From Rosellinia necatrix (Eukaryota > Ascomycota > Sordariomycetes > Xylariales > Xylariaceae), in the NCBI GenBank assembly GCA_021209875.1, contig JAGYVD010000001.1, forward strand, positions 1,302,001 through 1,366,000: a stretch of DNA of 64,000 bases. The letters are read 5' to 3'. Shown here one piece after another: positions 45,462 to 56,317 of this stretch. The notes under the pieces were generated by a model. The model made no database searches. It was not told the origin of the DNA and saw nothing but the letters and a program-made list of their open reading frames with translations. Positions within the stretch are counted from its first letter, which is position 1; each line of letters begins with the position of its first letter. A program made the position numbers and the translations under genes.

Positions 45462-47943
45462 TCACTCAACCGCGAGACCCAACTCGGCATAGAAGGCATT
45501 GGTGCTAGGTGCCCTGCCGAGGAATTGCTTCAAGGTCTCCATTTCATCCTGGCTTCCACCACGCTCCAGCACGGTGTGACGGTATCTACGACCTTCCTTC
45601 CCATTCATTGGGTCCTTCTTAAAGATGGTATGGAACATGTCGGCGCTGTAAACCTCGGATGATAAATAGCCGTAGTACCCTGCATCATAACCGCCTATAA
45701 GGTGCCCGAACGTGGCTTGTCCGTGTCCCCAGGTACTGTCAAACCAAGTTAGTAACCCGACAGCCTATATAGTTCATTTGGAGCCGGTCACGAGGCTGGA
45801 CTTACTCCTTTGAGTCAACGGCTTCGGGCCCCTTAAATCCACAGATTTGTGCCCGTAGATCGTTATACAGTTTGCTGGCATCCAGCTTCTCCAATTCCTC
45901 GTGGCTAGCTGGTGAGTGCACTGTCATGTCGAAGATGCCGAAGTGCAACTGCCTTAAATTGAACAGGGCCCCGTTGACGTGTTTCGTGGAGATGAGTTTC
46001 TCGATTAGATCATCAGGGATCTTCTCGCCCGTCTCGTAGTGATTGGAGAGGGACTTGAGCTGGCTAGACGTCCAGCACCAGTTCTCAAGCATCTGACTCG
46101 GTGCCTCCACAAAGTCTCTAACAGTGGATGTACCGTGAAAGCGACTGTACCTACATCGACCCGCCAAGTCGTGGATTCCATGGCCCAGCTCGTGGAACAG
46201 GGTGACGACCTCGTCATGCTTAAGCAGGGACGGTTTCTTTTCAGTCGGCTTCGAAAAGTTGCATACTAACGCTGTAGCCGGGAATCTACGCGAGCCGTCC
46301 TTCCGCAGGTAACCCGGCTGAAGGTTGAAGTTCGCCGCATGACCATATTTACCCTGGCGAGGGTGGAGATCGAGATAAAGGTAGCCTACGAACCCATCAC
46401 CTTCGGATGCATCATCCCAGACAGAGAAGACGATGACATCCTCGTGCCAGGCGATGTCCTCGGCCTTGCCGGTTGGCGATAGCCGTTGTCGCTCACCCTC
46501 ATCCAGCTTGATGAAGACTAGACCAAACAGCTTCTCGAATATCTCGAGCATGCCTTGGATCGTGGATTGCAGGGGGAAGTACTCGGAAATCTTAGTTTCA
46601 TCAATGCTGTACTCCTGCTCAACCATCATTCGGTCGTAGAAGCGGCTGTCCCAGAGGTAGAAGTTTCCGTCTGGTTTCAAGCCTCTCGATTCTTCATCTT
46701 TGATTTTTAGTTCCAGCAGGTGGGCCCGCTCCTTGACACCACCAGGTGCCAGCTTGGTCCGAAGATCAGACAAGAATGTATTCACAGTTTCAGGGACCTT
46801 TGCCATCTTATCTTCAATACGGAATGCGGCATGGTTGGGATATCCCAACATCCGCGCTGCTTCGTCGCGTAATAAAATGGCCTCCTTAAAAAGGTCAATA
46901 TTGTCGTTGCACTATCATGTGATTAGTATTAATAGCGCCACCAATACGTCGGTAAGGGGGTAGCGGAATGATATAATCACCTTGTTCTCATTCGCAATAA
47001 ATATTCGTCTCCGTGTCTCGGGATTTTTGGCGAACTTGAGAGCCGGAAACAAGTCTGGGTACTTAAAGCTGAGCTGGACCTTGCCGTCATTCTCACCAGT
47101 TCCTTTATCGAGACCACCGACGACGTCATCTGGAACACCGTCCAACTCCGCTTTGGTGAACCAGAGACCTCCGTTTTCCTCATTGAGGTTCTTCTGGAAT
47201 TGGATCCCAAGCTGGCTTAGACGTTTCTTGATTTCCTTGAACCGGTCTCGCTGGGGGCCCTTGGGCAAGCCAAGGCCGTTCCTGATGTAGCCTTTACGCT
47301 CCTTCTCCAGCAATCGTAGACTCTCGGAGTCTAGATGGGGCTCATTGGCTTTCTGAGCTTGGAAGGCAGCTTCGACGAGCGCATATATATCCTCTCGCAT
47401 GTTGCACTCGATAGAGAAATCATCCATGAGCTTCTCTGCCTCGGTGGAGGCATTGCGCAGATCGCCGTCACCCGATACATATTGATAGAAGCCTAGAATT
47501 CGAGAACTAAGCTGGGCTTCATTCTCATCCTCTATCATGGGAGCCACAGCTGAGGCAAAGCTCGACTTGTCTGCGGACACCTCGGCAGATATCTTGTCAA
47601 GCAAGGAGCGGGTGGTGTCGCAGAGGGCCTTGGCATCGTCGACGATCGACACCTTGGTGCCCGTGAAGGTCGGGGGAGCCTGCGGCGGGTTCTTATACTT
47701 GTCGGGGGCCATGGCCACGGTCACGAGATGTCGGGTCACAATAGACGTCCGACGAGGGGATGGTGTAGCAGATGGGTATGAAGGCCTGAAACGGAGATGG
47801 CTTAGGTATATAGAGAGGCGAGTGACGACCCGTGGGGCAGCCAGGTTGAGGATCACAGCGAAGAGGAGGACGGCAAGGGAAAGTAGGAGGAGGAGGAGGG
47901 GTCGGGAGCTTCTCGACGGGGGAGTCGATCTCGCCAGGTTCAC
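45462..47943 (-). CDS. prd1: M3 family oligopeptidase (saccharolysin/thimet type, Prd1-like), three exons
   Basis: Exons 47943-46981, 46911-45806 and 45735-45462 encode up to 780 residues. Introns are 69 and 70 bp; the second uses a GTAAGT donor inside an apparent GAG-TAA and joins VDSKD to TWGHGQATFGHL. The zinc site is HELGH (His561, Glu562, His565) with the third ligand Glu590 in FVEAPSQMLENW, at the spacing expected for M3 enzymes. Family enzymes cleave short peptides, typically under about 17 residues, in cytosol and the mitochondrial intermembrane space. The first ATG gives an N-terminal extension with a Leu-rich hydrophobic segment (about 16-36) followed by an Arg/Ser-rich part; the conserved body begins at MAPDKYKNPPQ (codon at 47712), which is the start found in most relatives. 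Both starts may be used. The downstream gene on the same strand is unrelated. Confidence 0.95.
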
Positions 47944-49176
47944 AATAGTTTACCAATCTACCCAATAAAACAAGGGAGGGTGTGTCACGTCACGTCTGAA
48001 GGTAGGTAGTCTGTAGGTAGCACGTAGGTAGGCAGTAGGTAGGCGGTAGGTAGGCAGCAGGACGGAGGCAGTAGTACCCAGGTAGGTAGGGAGGAAGTCG
48101 GTACGGGTTATGGAACGAGGGGTACAGCGGGCCTACCTGTGCCGCAGGAGTGAATCTACCAATGTAATCCTGTAATCCGGGTGTAGATAAGGCATAGATA
48201 AGTTGGGTATAGCAAAGTAGGTACCTGCTAATGCTGCAAGCATGGGCAATACAGATACGTAAGTCGGTAGCAGGTACTTGGGATATGTATACGCGCTGCC
48301 ACGAGATCTGTGGACGGCTTGGTGATGCAGGTCTCCGATGGTGGGTTGCCTTACAGGGCTGATGACAGCTTGCACAATACCCAAAGACGGAAGTGTGACA
48401 GGGAAGCTTTCTGGCACGTTTTGTTTGCTCTCTATAGAGTTTTGTTGTACCCGGGCAACGTACCTTGGTACTTCGGGGACGAGCAGTGAGGGCGAGGTAA
48501 GAGGTACCTAAGAAGTAGTAGGTAAGGTAAGTAAAAAAGCGAGGACAAAAGCTTGGAGGCTCCGGCAGCCCGGGATTCTCTTGCGGGGTTTCAGGACTTG
48601 TATGGACCTCATGCAGGCCCTAATAAATCATCACCCGCCATATCACCCACCAGGTGGTTCAAGCACAGGTGGTGAGACAACTACCTGCCTCCCGTCGCAC
48701 TACCTAAGTAGGTACTTATCTGCCTGCCTACCTATCCCAGGTAGGTAGGTACCTGATGGGTAGGTGACACTAACCACATGCCTATAGGTATCTCGTGCAA
48801 CACACAAACATGCAAACATGGAACTAAGGTGCTACTTCAAGTATACATCACGGGCACACAATACGGCAATACATACGAGACGGGCGTGTATGGGATTGGG
48901 TGATTCCAATCTCGTCTGTGGGCACTTAAAAATCAAAACAATGTAGATATTCAGACCAGAATGCCTAGTCTGTGTTGCTGCGGATGTTGTAGAATTATCT
49001 ATCACATCAAGTGACCAAGAAGGGCAGAACAGAGTCTGCCTCTTTGTACAATAAGCCCCAAGCAACATTGCATAAGCAATACAAAAACGCCAGTGTCATC
49101 TCAGAACCATGCATTATTCCCATCCTCCCCAACTCCCTTTCGTCGAAAACGTCTCAAGAGGAAAAAGTATCGTTCG
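47944..49176. other. Intergenic, rich in GGTA/TACC tetranucleotides
   Basis: Between 48000 and 48095 there are about ten GTAGGTAGG words, and a palindrome-like TACCTATCCCAGGTAGGTAGGTACC stands at about 48728-48752. These repeats sit in the promoter side of the peptidase gene and the 3' side of the myosin light chain gene. No gene is seen. Confidence 0.5.
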
Positions 49177-49825
49177 CTAGTTGGCTAGGATAGTTCGCAC
49201 GAGATCTAATGGGCCCATTAAATTAGCCGGGGTTTGGTGTTATAGCAAAGGCATATTTTGTGCTTACCCGTATAATTGACTTGTCCCGAGCTCGTGTCCA
49301 CGGCCTTCAGCAGCTCATCTACTTCCTCGTCTGTCATCTTCTCGCCCAGGTTTGTCAGGATGTATTTGAGTTGCCCGACACCGATAGATCCGGTCAGCTC
49401 CTTGTCGAAGACTTGGAAGCCCCGACAGTACTCTTCGGGTTCGCCGGGATCACGGAACCCGCCGGGTCGATTCAGGACCTTGGAGAACGTCTCGAAGTCA
49501 ACTGTGGGAAGAATTGCATCAGCACCAGCCTATAATGTCCGAGGGTCCCGGTCTTTGATCATTTCTCGGGGTGCGCTGCTATGCATTGTCGCATTCGAAG
49601 ACGGTAGAAACTGATATCGCAATCTAAGCAAAGTGGCTACTCACATTCTCCACCGACACTTCTCTCCAGTTCCCTGATTTCAGCGAGAGTTGGGTTCTGG
49701 CCACAAGCGCGGAGAAGATCGCCTAGACTATCGAGGGTAACGCGGCCATTTCCTCGCTTGTCGAATAGCGAGAAAGCCTCCTTGTAGTTGGTTGAAGCCT
49801 GGGGGTTCTCGTAGTTAGTGGACAT
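49177..49825 (-). CDS. cdc4: Myosin light chain, Cdc4/Mlc1-type EF-hand protein (three exons)
   Basis: Exons 49825-49645, 49501-49268 and 49205-49177 give 147 residues, the usual length. Introns are 143 and 62 bp, both phase 1, donors GTGAGT and GTAAGC. The last exon encodes only DLVRTILAN and the stop, which is the conserved C-terminus of this family. EF-hand 1 is FSLFDKRGNGRVTLDSLGDLL, a loop lacking the acid at the last coordinating position, and the later ones are degenerate (FDKELTGSIGVGQL, VDTSSGQVNYTDL), so calcium binding is unlikely, as in Cdc4 of fission yeast and Mlc1 of budding yeast. The family is the essential light chain on IQ motifs of myosin II and V and needed for the cytokinetic ring and septum. 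Start chosen at MSTNYENPQ, the codon matching relatives; an upstream in-frame ATG at 49900 is not conserved in my memory. Confidence 0.93.
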
Positions 49826-51162
49826 GTTGCTTTGGAGTGTTGCGGATTGTGTCGCCAAGTACGTGGCAGAGGCGTATTTAATGTGAGAACAATGATGCAA
49901 TCAAGAAACCGTGCAGGGCTTGGACGGGAGTGCTAAAACGTGGCTTGCGACTGATCCTAATTTGTTGCCTTGTTTTTGGTGTTTTGGGGGTTTCCTGTGG
50001 TTTGTATTTTGCGAGCGAGCGAGAGAGCGACGAGATAGGACAGAGAGAAGCGCTGATCGCAATGACGAATTTGGGGGTTTGGCTCAGCCATTCGGTTGAT
50101 CGGCCACCGGGGCCGCACCATCCTTCGCAGAAATGGGTGGGCTCGCCCCGGCATTTTGTCGCTGTCGTCGCTCCTGAACGGCGCCCTTGGGCCTCCCTTC
50201 GCAGGCGGGCTCCTCTCATTCTAGGCTTTCTAGGGAGCCAACCGCGCCACGCTAAACCAGGGTATAGGGGGTTGCGAGGGGCGCTGTGTTTACGTGGTGT
50301 GGCCGGAGGACGAATCAGGGACAGGAACAAGGTTTGAACCACTTACCATTCTGAAGAGTGTGAAGGTATGGCGGTGTTGCCGACGAGGTCGTTCGTGTTG
50401 GTATCAGCGGAAAGTTCAGGTGGTTTGTCAGGCAGGAGACAACGGGATTTGCGAGGGTGTTTGCTGCAGCCGGGTTGGATTGAGGAAGGAAGAAGAGGAA
50501 AAACACTGAAGTGAAATTGAAACAGGTATTGTTGGCCGGCCGGTGTGAACAAGGGACGATCCTTGGCCAGCCTGAACCCACGGGTGGGTTGTCAGTGGGT
50601 GGGGCGGAAGAAATTGCCATAGCAACCACCACCAATGAAAGAGGGCGGCACAAAGATCCCCTCCAGGGTAGGACATACTGTACCTAGGTATTACCTAAAC
50701 ACTCATGGCATGATAGTCAAGTCTATGTATATAATTGTTTATCAAAAAACCAGGAATTTGACGGTACAAAGATCATTTTGTCGACTTGACTGCTTGTTCG
50801 TCTCTTTAATTGACAGCGAATTATATGCAGTCACCTATCTATCTATTTGGCCTCCATGCTGTCTAACCCTATCACAAAACTAGCTTGCTCATTTGCCCCT
50901 CCTATTATGCCAGACTCTTCGAAGAGGTCAAGTTGTTGTATTAGAGATAGAATAAAGTAGAATTACCGTTTGATGTAGCGAATCATATATATCGCAACTC
51001 GACAGCGAGCAGATATCCCGCCCTGGCAACAAGAAAGAAAAAAAAATTAAAAAAAATTAATTGTAGCGGACCAAAACCATCACGCAGGTACGACGTATCG
51101 TCCCTCGGGTCTATCATAATACATCGCATGGTAGTATTGAATGTGAAAGAGGGAAGCGACTC
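49826..51162. other. Intergenic; upstream of the myosin light chain gene
   Basis: Longer frames (112-154 codons) overlap here on both strands but are Pro/Arg/Ser-rich with no domain. A long 5' UTR, possibly with introns, of the light chain gene is likely in 49826-50600. An AAAAAATTAA pair lies at 51039-51059, before the 3' end of the methyltransferase gene. Confidence 0.45.
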
Positions 51163-52155
51163 TTACCTCCTCCGAGCCATAATAATATAAGTCCCCCAAT
51201 CACTAACAACGTCAGCCTCTTTCCACTCCTTGCCCATCGCCTTCCACTCCGGCACAGAATCAACCATTTGAGCCATCATGACATCAATCACATCGCCCTC
51301 GCCGCCCTCGGCTCTGCTCCTCGCCTCAGGGTGTGCATCTTTCCAACCAGTGTAGCAGCTAAAGGTGCGGAGATACGCCTCGACCTCCCCGAGCTTCATC
51401 TCCTTCCTCAACCAGGACAGGTCTTCGCCGTCCGGCCTTCCCGGCTCATGCTCCAGCCTCGCGACGTCGGTCCAATCATCCGCGGGCACTTCCACGGAGC
51501 GCAGCAGGCCCCTGAGGATATTCCGGCCCGGCTGTTCCCAGTACGGGCCCATGCCCTCGACCCCCGGCGCGACCTCGCCGAAGCCGTAGACGAAGGCCTC
51601 CATCACCGCCGTGGCCTGCTCGGCGCCCACCAGCACGTTGTCCTTGTACCCCCAGAACGCGACGGTGCCGCCGGGCTTGACCGCGCGCGCCAGCTCCCGC
51701 CACACGGCGCCGTAGTCGAACCAGTGCGCCGCCTGGCCCGCTACGGCCATGTCGACCGACGCCAGGCGCGCGAGCGCCGAGAGCTCCTCGGCCCGGCCCT
51801 GGTGGAACGTGATCTTGCCGTCGCTCGTCATGCGGCGTGCCTGTTCGACCATGCCCGCCGACGGGTCCACGGCCAGCACGCGCTGGAAATGCGGGCTCAG
51901 CGCCCGCGCGATGAGGCCATGCCCGCACCCTATATCCAGCAGCGTGGTTTCGCTCCCCGTGAGCGGTAACTTGTGGAAGCCAAGGACGGTCCGGAATAGC
52001 GAGGCCGGATATGACGGCCGAAAGGCGGCATACGCCTGTGCTGAGAAGGTCGAGCGACTGTAGGATTGTCAGTGATTATGAGCCCTCTTGCTGCGTGAAC
52101 GCGATTGGCGCGCAAGAGAGCGATTCCAGGGGGCTACTTGCGCAAATGTCGCCAT
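51163..52155 (-). CDS. Class I SAM-dependent methyltransferase (GC-AG intron, 14-nt first exon)
   Basis: Exon 2 is 52057-51163. Its open frame has no usable start codon: the frame is closed upstream by a TGA and the first Met codon in frame is beyond the SAM motif. A 14-nt exon 1 (52155-52142, MATF plus two bases) ending at the non-canonical donor GCAAGT and joined to the CCTACAG acceptor gives MATFARSTFSAQAYAAFRPS in frame, for 302 residues. The SAM site is TTLLDIGCGHGLIARAL (about residues 41-57), followed by an acidic strand end VLAVDPS (motif II) and MAVAGQAAHWFDY (motif post II). This is the layout of the fungal Methyltransf_11/25 group related to trans-aconitate and Crg1/Tmt1 methyltransferases acting on small carboxylates or lipid-like substrates; the substrate here is unknown. 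It diverges from the CoA-binding gene. GC-AG donors make up about one percent of fungal introns. Confidence 0.85.
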
Positions 52156-52766
52156 TGCTAGGGAGGGATGATGAGTGCCGGGAATTAATTACAATCGAAC
52201 GCTCAAAAGAACGGAAGCACGAAACACAAATCTACGAAGGAAGGATAGATCGAGTCGTCTAGGATATATAACTGAATCCCATAAATCCTACATAGAGACA
52301 AAAGAAAACATAAAAGTAGCACATCACTACCTACTTAGATCTACTTACCCCGTCTGTCGCGAAAGTCGCTCGCGCTCGGGGCTGAAATATTCGGCACCCT
52401 CCGCCCGGAGACTCACCCACGTTACGTGTATGTACGGATGTATGTATATATGTAAGTATATATATGTAAGTACGTGGCGAACGGATGCTTACTACCTACC
52501 TCCTACCTACTTCGCTACTAGTCCAGTCCCAGGGTGCGACGGTACCCCTCCGAACGGGGTCAGCGGGGGGTCTACCTTGGAACCCCTCTAAGTGCGACAA
52601 CTACCCCTAAAACCCTTCCCAAAAAAAAAAGTCCGGCAGTAATGCGCCGAAAAGTGTCTATCCAGACAAACATTTAAATTCGCAGCAATCCGTAGCTACC
52701 TATCGGCTCCCCTCCGTCTTCCCCGTAAAACAAACAATTGCCTTCACCCTCTTTTCCCACCCATAT
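52156..52766. promoter_or_regulatory. Divergent promoter region of the methyltransferase and CoA-binding genes
   Basis: The two genes start on opposite strands with 611 bases between them. It contains TATATGTAAG direct repeats (52445-52473) and ACCTACCTCCTACCTAC (52494-52511). A shared promoter is inferred from the arrangement only; no factor site is recognised. Confidence 0.4.
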
Positions 52767-53570
52767 ATGTTGAGAATGTCTACCGAGGCGAGTATCCGGA
52801 CCTTCTTCTCCTCCCCGCAGTTCGCTGTCGTGGGTGCGAGCTCGAACCCGGCCAAGTTCGGACACAAGGGTCAGTTCGGACCTCCATCCTCCCCCATACA
52901 CTAATCCTATTTACATATACCATCACCCTGTTTGATGCGTGATATCTAGCTAGTAGGCTAGCAGACTTCACAATGTGATCTGCAGGTGGCCTAATTGGCT
53001 CACATCTCTCTCTCTCGTTTCCGCACACTTTGCATTTCGGATCCATCATCCGCTTCTTCTTCTTCTTCTTCTTTTTCTTCTTCTTCTTCTTTTTCTTCTT
53101 CTTCTTCTTTTTCTTCTTCTTCTCACCCACACGTACATATATATATATATATATATAGTCCTACGCTAACCAGCCCGCCCCAACATCCAGTGCTAGTGTG
53201 GTACCAGGCGCACAATCTCCCCGTGACGCCCATCAACCCGGCCTCGGCGACCATCAAGACGTCCTACGGGGAGCACGCGGCCGTGAAGTCGGTCGCGGAG
53301 CTGGCGGAGCCGACGCGGACGTCCCTGTCCGTCATCACGCCGCCGCCGGTGACGCTCGAGGTCCTCAGGGAGGCCAAGCGCGTCGGCATCCCGGCCGTCT
53401 GGCTGCAGCCCGGCACCTTCGACGACGAGGTCATCGCCTTCGCCCGCGGCGGCGAGGGCTCGGACGGGTACGCCGGTGACGTCATCGCCGGCGACGGCGG
53501 CGTCGGCGGCGAGGGGTGGTGCGTCCTCGTCGACGGCGAGAAGGGCATGAGGTCCGCCGGGAAGCTGTGA
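52767..53570 (+). CDS. CoA-binding domain protein (YccU/CoA_binding_2 type), two exons
   Basis: Exons 52767-52869 and 53191-53570 give 160 residues; an ATG nine bases later (MSTEASIR) is the start usual in relatives. The phase-1 intron (GTCAGT donor, CATCCAG acceptor) joins GHK to VLVWYQAHNLPV. The Rossmann-like fold shows FAVVGASSNPAKFGHK (about 19-34), PINPASATIKT (about 47-57), VTPPPVT as SVITPPPVTLEVL, and IPAVWLQPGTFDDE (about 100-113), all family hallmarks. A C-terminal Gly/Asp loop and WCVLVDGEKG complete the domain. Members bind coenzyme A and occur from bacteria to fungi; the physiological role is not defined. The intron is long for this window at 321 bp because it is filled with TTC repeats and a TA run, both possible mutational hot spots. 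Confidence 0.9.
53052..53123. repeat. (TTC)n compound microsatellite in intron
   Basis: Over twenty TTC units interrupted at regular intervals by TTTTTC, making a higher-order period of about 18 bp. The pure polypyrimidine strand is the coding strand of the CoA-binding gene, upstream of its 3' splice site. Confidence 0.95.
53136..53157. repeat. (TA)n microsatellite in intron
   Basis: Ten TA dinucleotides immediately after the TTC array and 33 bases before the acceptor. Confidence 0.95.
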
Positions 53571-54090
53571 AGGGCAGGCAGGCGCTTGCTCGTGGATGCG
53601 AGAGGATTTACTAAGATGCCTGTTGCGGGTTGCGAAGTCGCGAAGGGCGGAGGACATCTGTACTTTGCTTCCCTTATCGTTGCTAGAACTAGTGGTCTAA
53701 TTACTGTTGAGCAATTAGTGGACATCGTGGCATTTAGTAAATCATTCAACGTGTGGAATATTCTCCCCCGCTGCTATTAAGAAGGCTTTAGCCTAGGAAA
53801 CACCAATGTAAGCTCGTTAAATACCACAACTTCGGCACAGGTTTGGGCACAGGCTCGAAAACTTGGAGACTGATGTCGAAGGCACAAATTGACGAAGTCC
53901 TCATCAAGGCACGGGCCACGCTGTGTAGTCCGAGAGTCAGCATAAAAAAAAACAAAGAGAAATGGAAAAAATAATAAAAGAAAATGGATGGGCTGATGAA
54001 TAAGATTAAAAAATATCCGAGGATGTAACTATATTAAGGAGAATTAATCGAGGCGAAGAAATGGAAACGGGAGTGATACGATTATAGAGA

Positions 54091-54237
54091 GGAAAAAAAA
54101 AAAAAAAAAAAGGATGTATTGGCCATCGAGGGAATCGAACCCTCGGGCCTAACGATACTGAATAATGATATTATGTAAATATGCTTCGCTAGGTCGCTAG
54201 GTCGCTATACCGCTAGGCCATACCAATGAGGCCGATA
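54091..54237 (-). other. tRNA-like Pol III element, copy 1
   Basis: On the minus strand, TGGCCTAGCGG (54219-54209) fits the A-box consensus and GGTTCGATTCC (54142-54132) is a perfect B box inside a T-arm hairpin GAGGG-loop-CCCTC. An uninterrupted T run follows within about 20 bases, as a Pol III terminator would. Between the boxes there are about 66 bases, too many for a plain tRNA, with three GACCTAGC-like units and an AT-rich stretch. I could not fold a normal acceptor or D stem, so it is not called as a functional tRNA. It could be a decayed intron-containing tRNA, a SINE head or an independent small RNA gene. Confidence 0.55.
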
Positions 54238-54703
54238 GGTGCTATATCTAACGAGTTTATATCTACATGGACAGCAACCGGGCTATGCATTATCAGCTAA
54301 TCGCTTCCTCATGTGACGAATCAGGGATGATATTAATCCTTGAACTATGTATGGTGGCCGATATTTTGAGTTTTGGTTTTTCCTCCATCGCAAAACCTGG
54401 TGGCTTGTGACTATGGCCGCTCATCGTATGAGAGGCTGTGCTAGGGCCTAGAAAATATAATAAACGATAGTTTTCATATAGTGTTATGATGATAGGGCAG
54501 GGGGGGCATTTGAATATTAATTCAATATAGCAATAACTATATATCTTCAGTTTTGGTAATACATATTTGTAAGGCTGAAGCTTGAAAAAACGGAAACAAT
54601 TCCTTATGACATAGGTGTGGAATTATCACTCTCATATACTCATAGCTTATATTATAAGGTACATGATTGAGATAGAGGGAGATGAATTGGAAAAAAGATT
54701 TTA

Positions 54704-54846
54704 TGAAAAAAAAAAAAAGGTGATAGCCATCGAGGGAATCGAACCCCCGGGCCTTAACGATACTGAATAGTAATATTGTGTAATTATACTTCGCTAGGTC
54801 GCTAAGTCGCTAGGTTTCATTACCGCTAGGCCATACCAATAAGGCC
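54704..54846 (-). other. tRNA-like Pol III element, copy 2
   Basis: A second copy about 600 bases to the right in the same orientation. The A box (TGGCCTAGCGG) and B box (GGTTCGATTCC) are identical to those of copy 1, and the T run is again just downstream on the minus strand, while the spacer has base changes and small insertions (an extra TTTCAT and AA for A). A sequence GGCCTTA upstream of the A box is the exact complement of TAAGGCC before the T-arm. Boxes conserved against a diverged spacer point to some constraint or a shared origin; by eye the two cannot be told apart. Confidence 0.55.
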
Positions 54847-55730
54847 AATAGGGACAATGCCTTAATGAATATATATTTTAATGAACAGGAGCTGAGTGTT
54901 AATAGAGTTTGAACACATCGCCGACTTACATACACCCCTGCCCTCTTATCTAGAGGTGAGTCTCAAGGCTATGTAAGACTAAGTAGGTAGGCTAGGCCTA
55001 CGATTATTGATTTTGAAGCATTCTATTTACGTCAAGAGGAATCGGGCCCTCAATAGTCATGCCTTGCTACTAAATACACTACACGGCGTCATGTTGACTA
55101 CTTGCCTAATTGCATGCTCTCTCAGCACAGGGGGTATTGATTACACTACTAGGCCGCTTTTTCGCCGCAGCCTTGTTTATTTACTTTGTAATTTCCTTAA
55201 CTCGCTTCGAGGGACATAGGATGGGCCTTGATGGCAAATATGCATGATGCCAGGCGCTACTGTTATATTTATAGCCAAGATGAGGGCTGGAGAACAAGTA
55301 GCAACGAGCTCGCAACAGAACCCCTTTTGAGCATACCATGGCGTCAATCTCGTAGTCAAGCTGTAGTTAATATGTGCGTAGATGTTGTCTTGGGTAACAG
55401 TGTGGCTGTTGCAGGATGCAAGGGGCGGTGGCTGTGTACCTACCCAGTGCCTAACCCCACGGCGTTCCTGTCACTCTTGTCGATCCGGGATTAAACAAAT
55501 CACGTAGCATTGGTCACTATCGGCAAGGTGTATAATTATGGTGCAGAGTGACGTCATCCCCAGCGTGTGTTCCATCTGGGAAGAGATAAACATGAGGAGA
55601 TAAATGTAGGCCGTCAAGTTCAAGCCTTGACTCCGGGCTTCAATCGCTAATCCCGAGCTCGAGGAATTTCTCCAGCCTTATAACCCCCACCACAGCACTC
55701 CCATCACAATACCCCACGAATTGACCGACC

Positions 55731-56317
55731 ATGGCGGATTACCCTGTATGCTGCGTCGTCGAGGTGCCTATTACAGTCAGTCTTACACTCTTTTTGATTT
55801 TTGATTTTTATTTTTTAAGGATCGTGATGTGTTAACATGTGTGTCCTTTCAGGCTCTGAACAACCTCCTCGGTCAAGCGCGTGCTGGTAGTGAAGAACTT
55901 GTGCCGGGCAGCGCACATGAACTCTCCATTGTTCTCACTACCACCGACGGTTCCGGCAGATTGCCTGATCACGCTACCATCCCGCCACTAAACGATGGAT
56001 TTAAGCCCTTCGTCGCGGGCTCGCTAGAAGACGCAGCGAAAGTTGTTGGCGGGGCTGCATACTTCGCTGTACTTGACCGGCAGTCTACGACCGACGAATC
56101 CGCCGTTCTAGTGCATCGTCAGGGCGATGGCTCTCTGGCGACTGCTCGAGCCACCTTCAAATCAGTTCAGTTACTCCTTGTCTCGCTTTCCATGGCGACT
56201 CTAGGCTTCCAAGAGATCAAGAGCATTGCGGACTCCCAAGGTGGCGTTTACGGCAGATCCCCAGAAGCTCCGAGAAAAGGGGGGCCGACTCCACGAATGA
56301 GGCTCGGCGGTAACTGA
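55731..56317 (+). CDS. Hypothetical protein of 169 residues (two exons)
   Basis: Exons 55731-55775 and 55853-56317. The 77 bp phase-0 intron has a GTCAGT donor and a TTTCAG acceptor. The first exon encodes MADYPVCCVVEVPIT and the second continues with ALNNLLGQARAGSEELVPG. The composition is that of a globular alpha/beta protein (VAGSLEDAAKVVGGAAYFAVLD, SAVLVHRQGDGSLATARATF) with a basic Gly/Pro tail (RKGGPTPRMRLGGN). No signal peptide, membrane segment or recognised motif. Coding status rests on the length of the uninterrupted exon, the clean splice sites and codon-like composition. I do not recognise the family. Confidence 0.7.

Larger units (their letters stand above)
53571..55730. other. 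2.2 kb region without protein genes, carrying two tRNA-like elements
   Basis: No coding region is supported. The interval is AT-rich with A-runs (54093-54111, 54706-54718). Its notable content is the pair of related tRNA-like elements described separately. A 70-88 codon frame near 55000-55500 has no features. Confidence 0.5.

Noticed and set aside
49878..50342. 154-codon minus-strand frame upstream of the myosin light chain gene
   Set aside because: Arg/Pro/Ser-rich with no domain and an antisense frame of equal length; more likely 5' UTR or promoter DNA.
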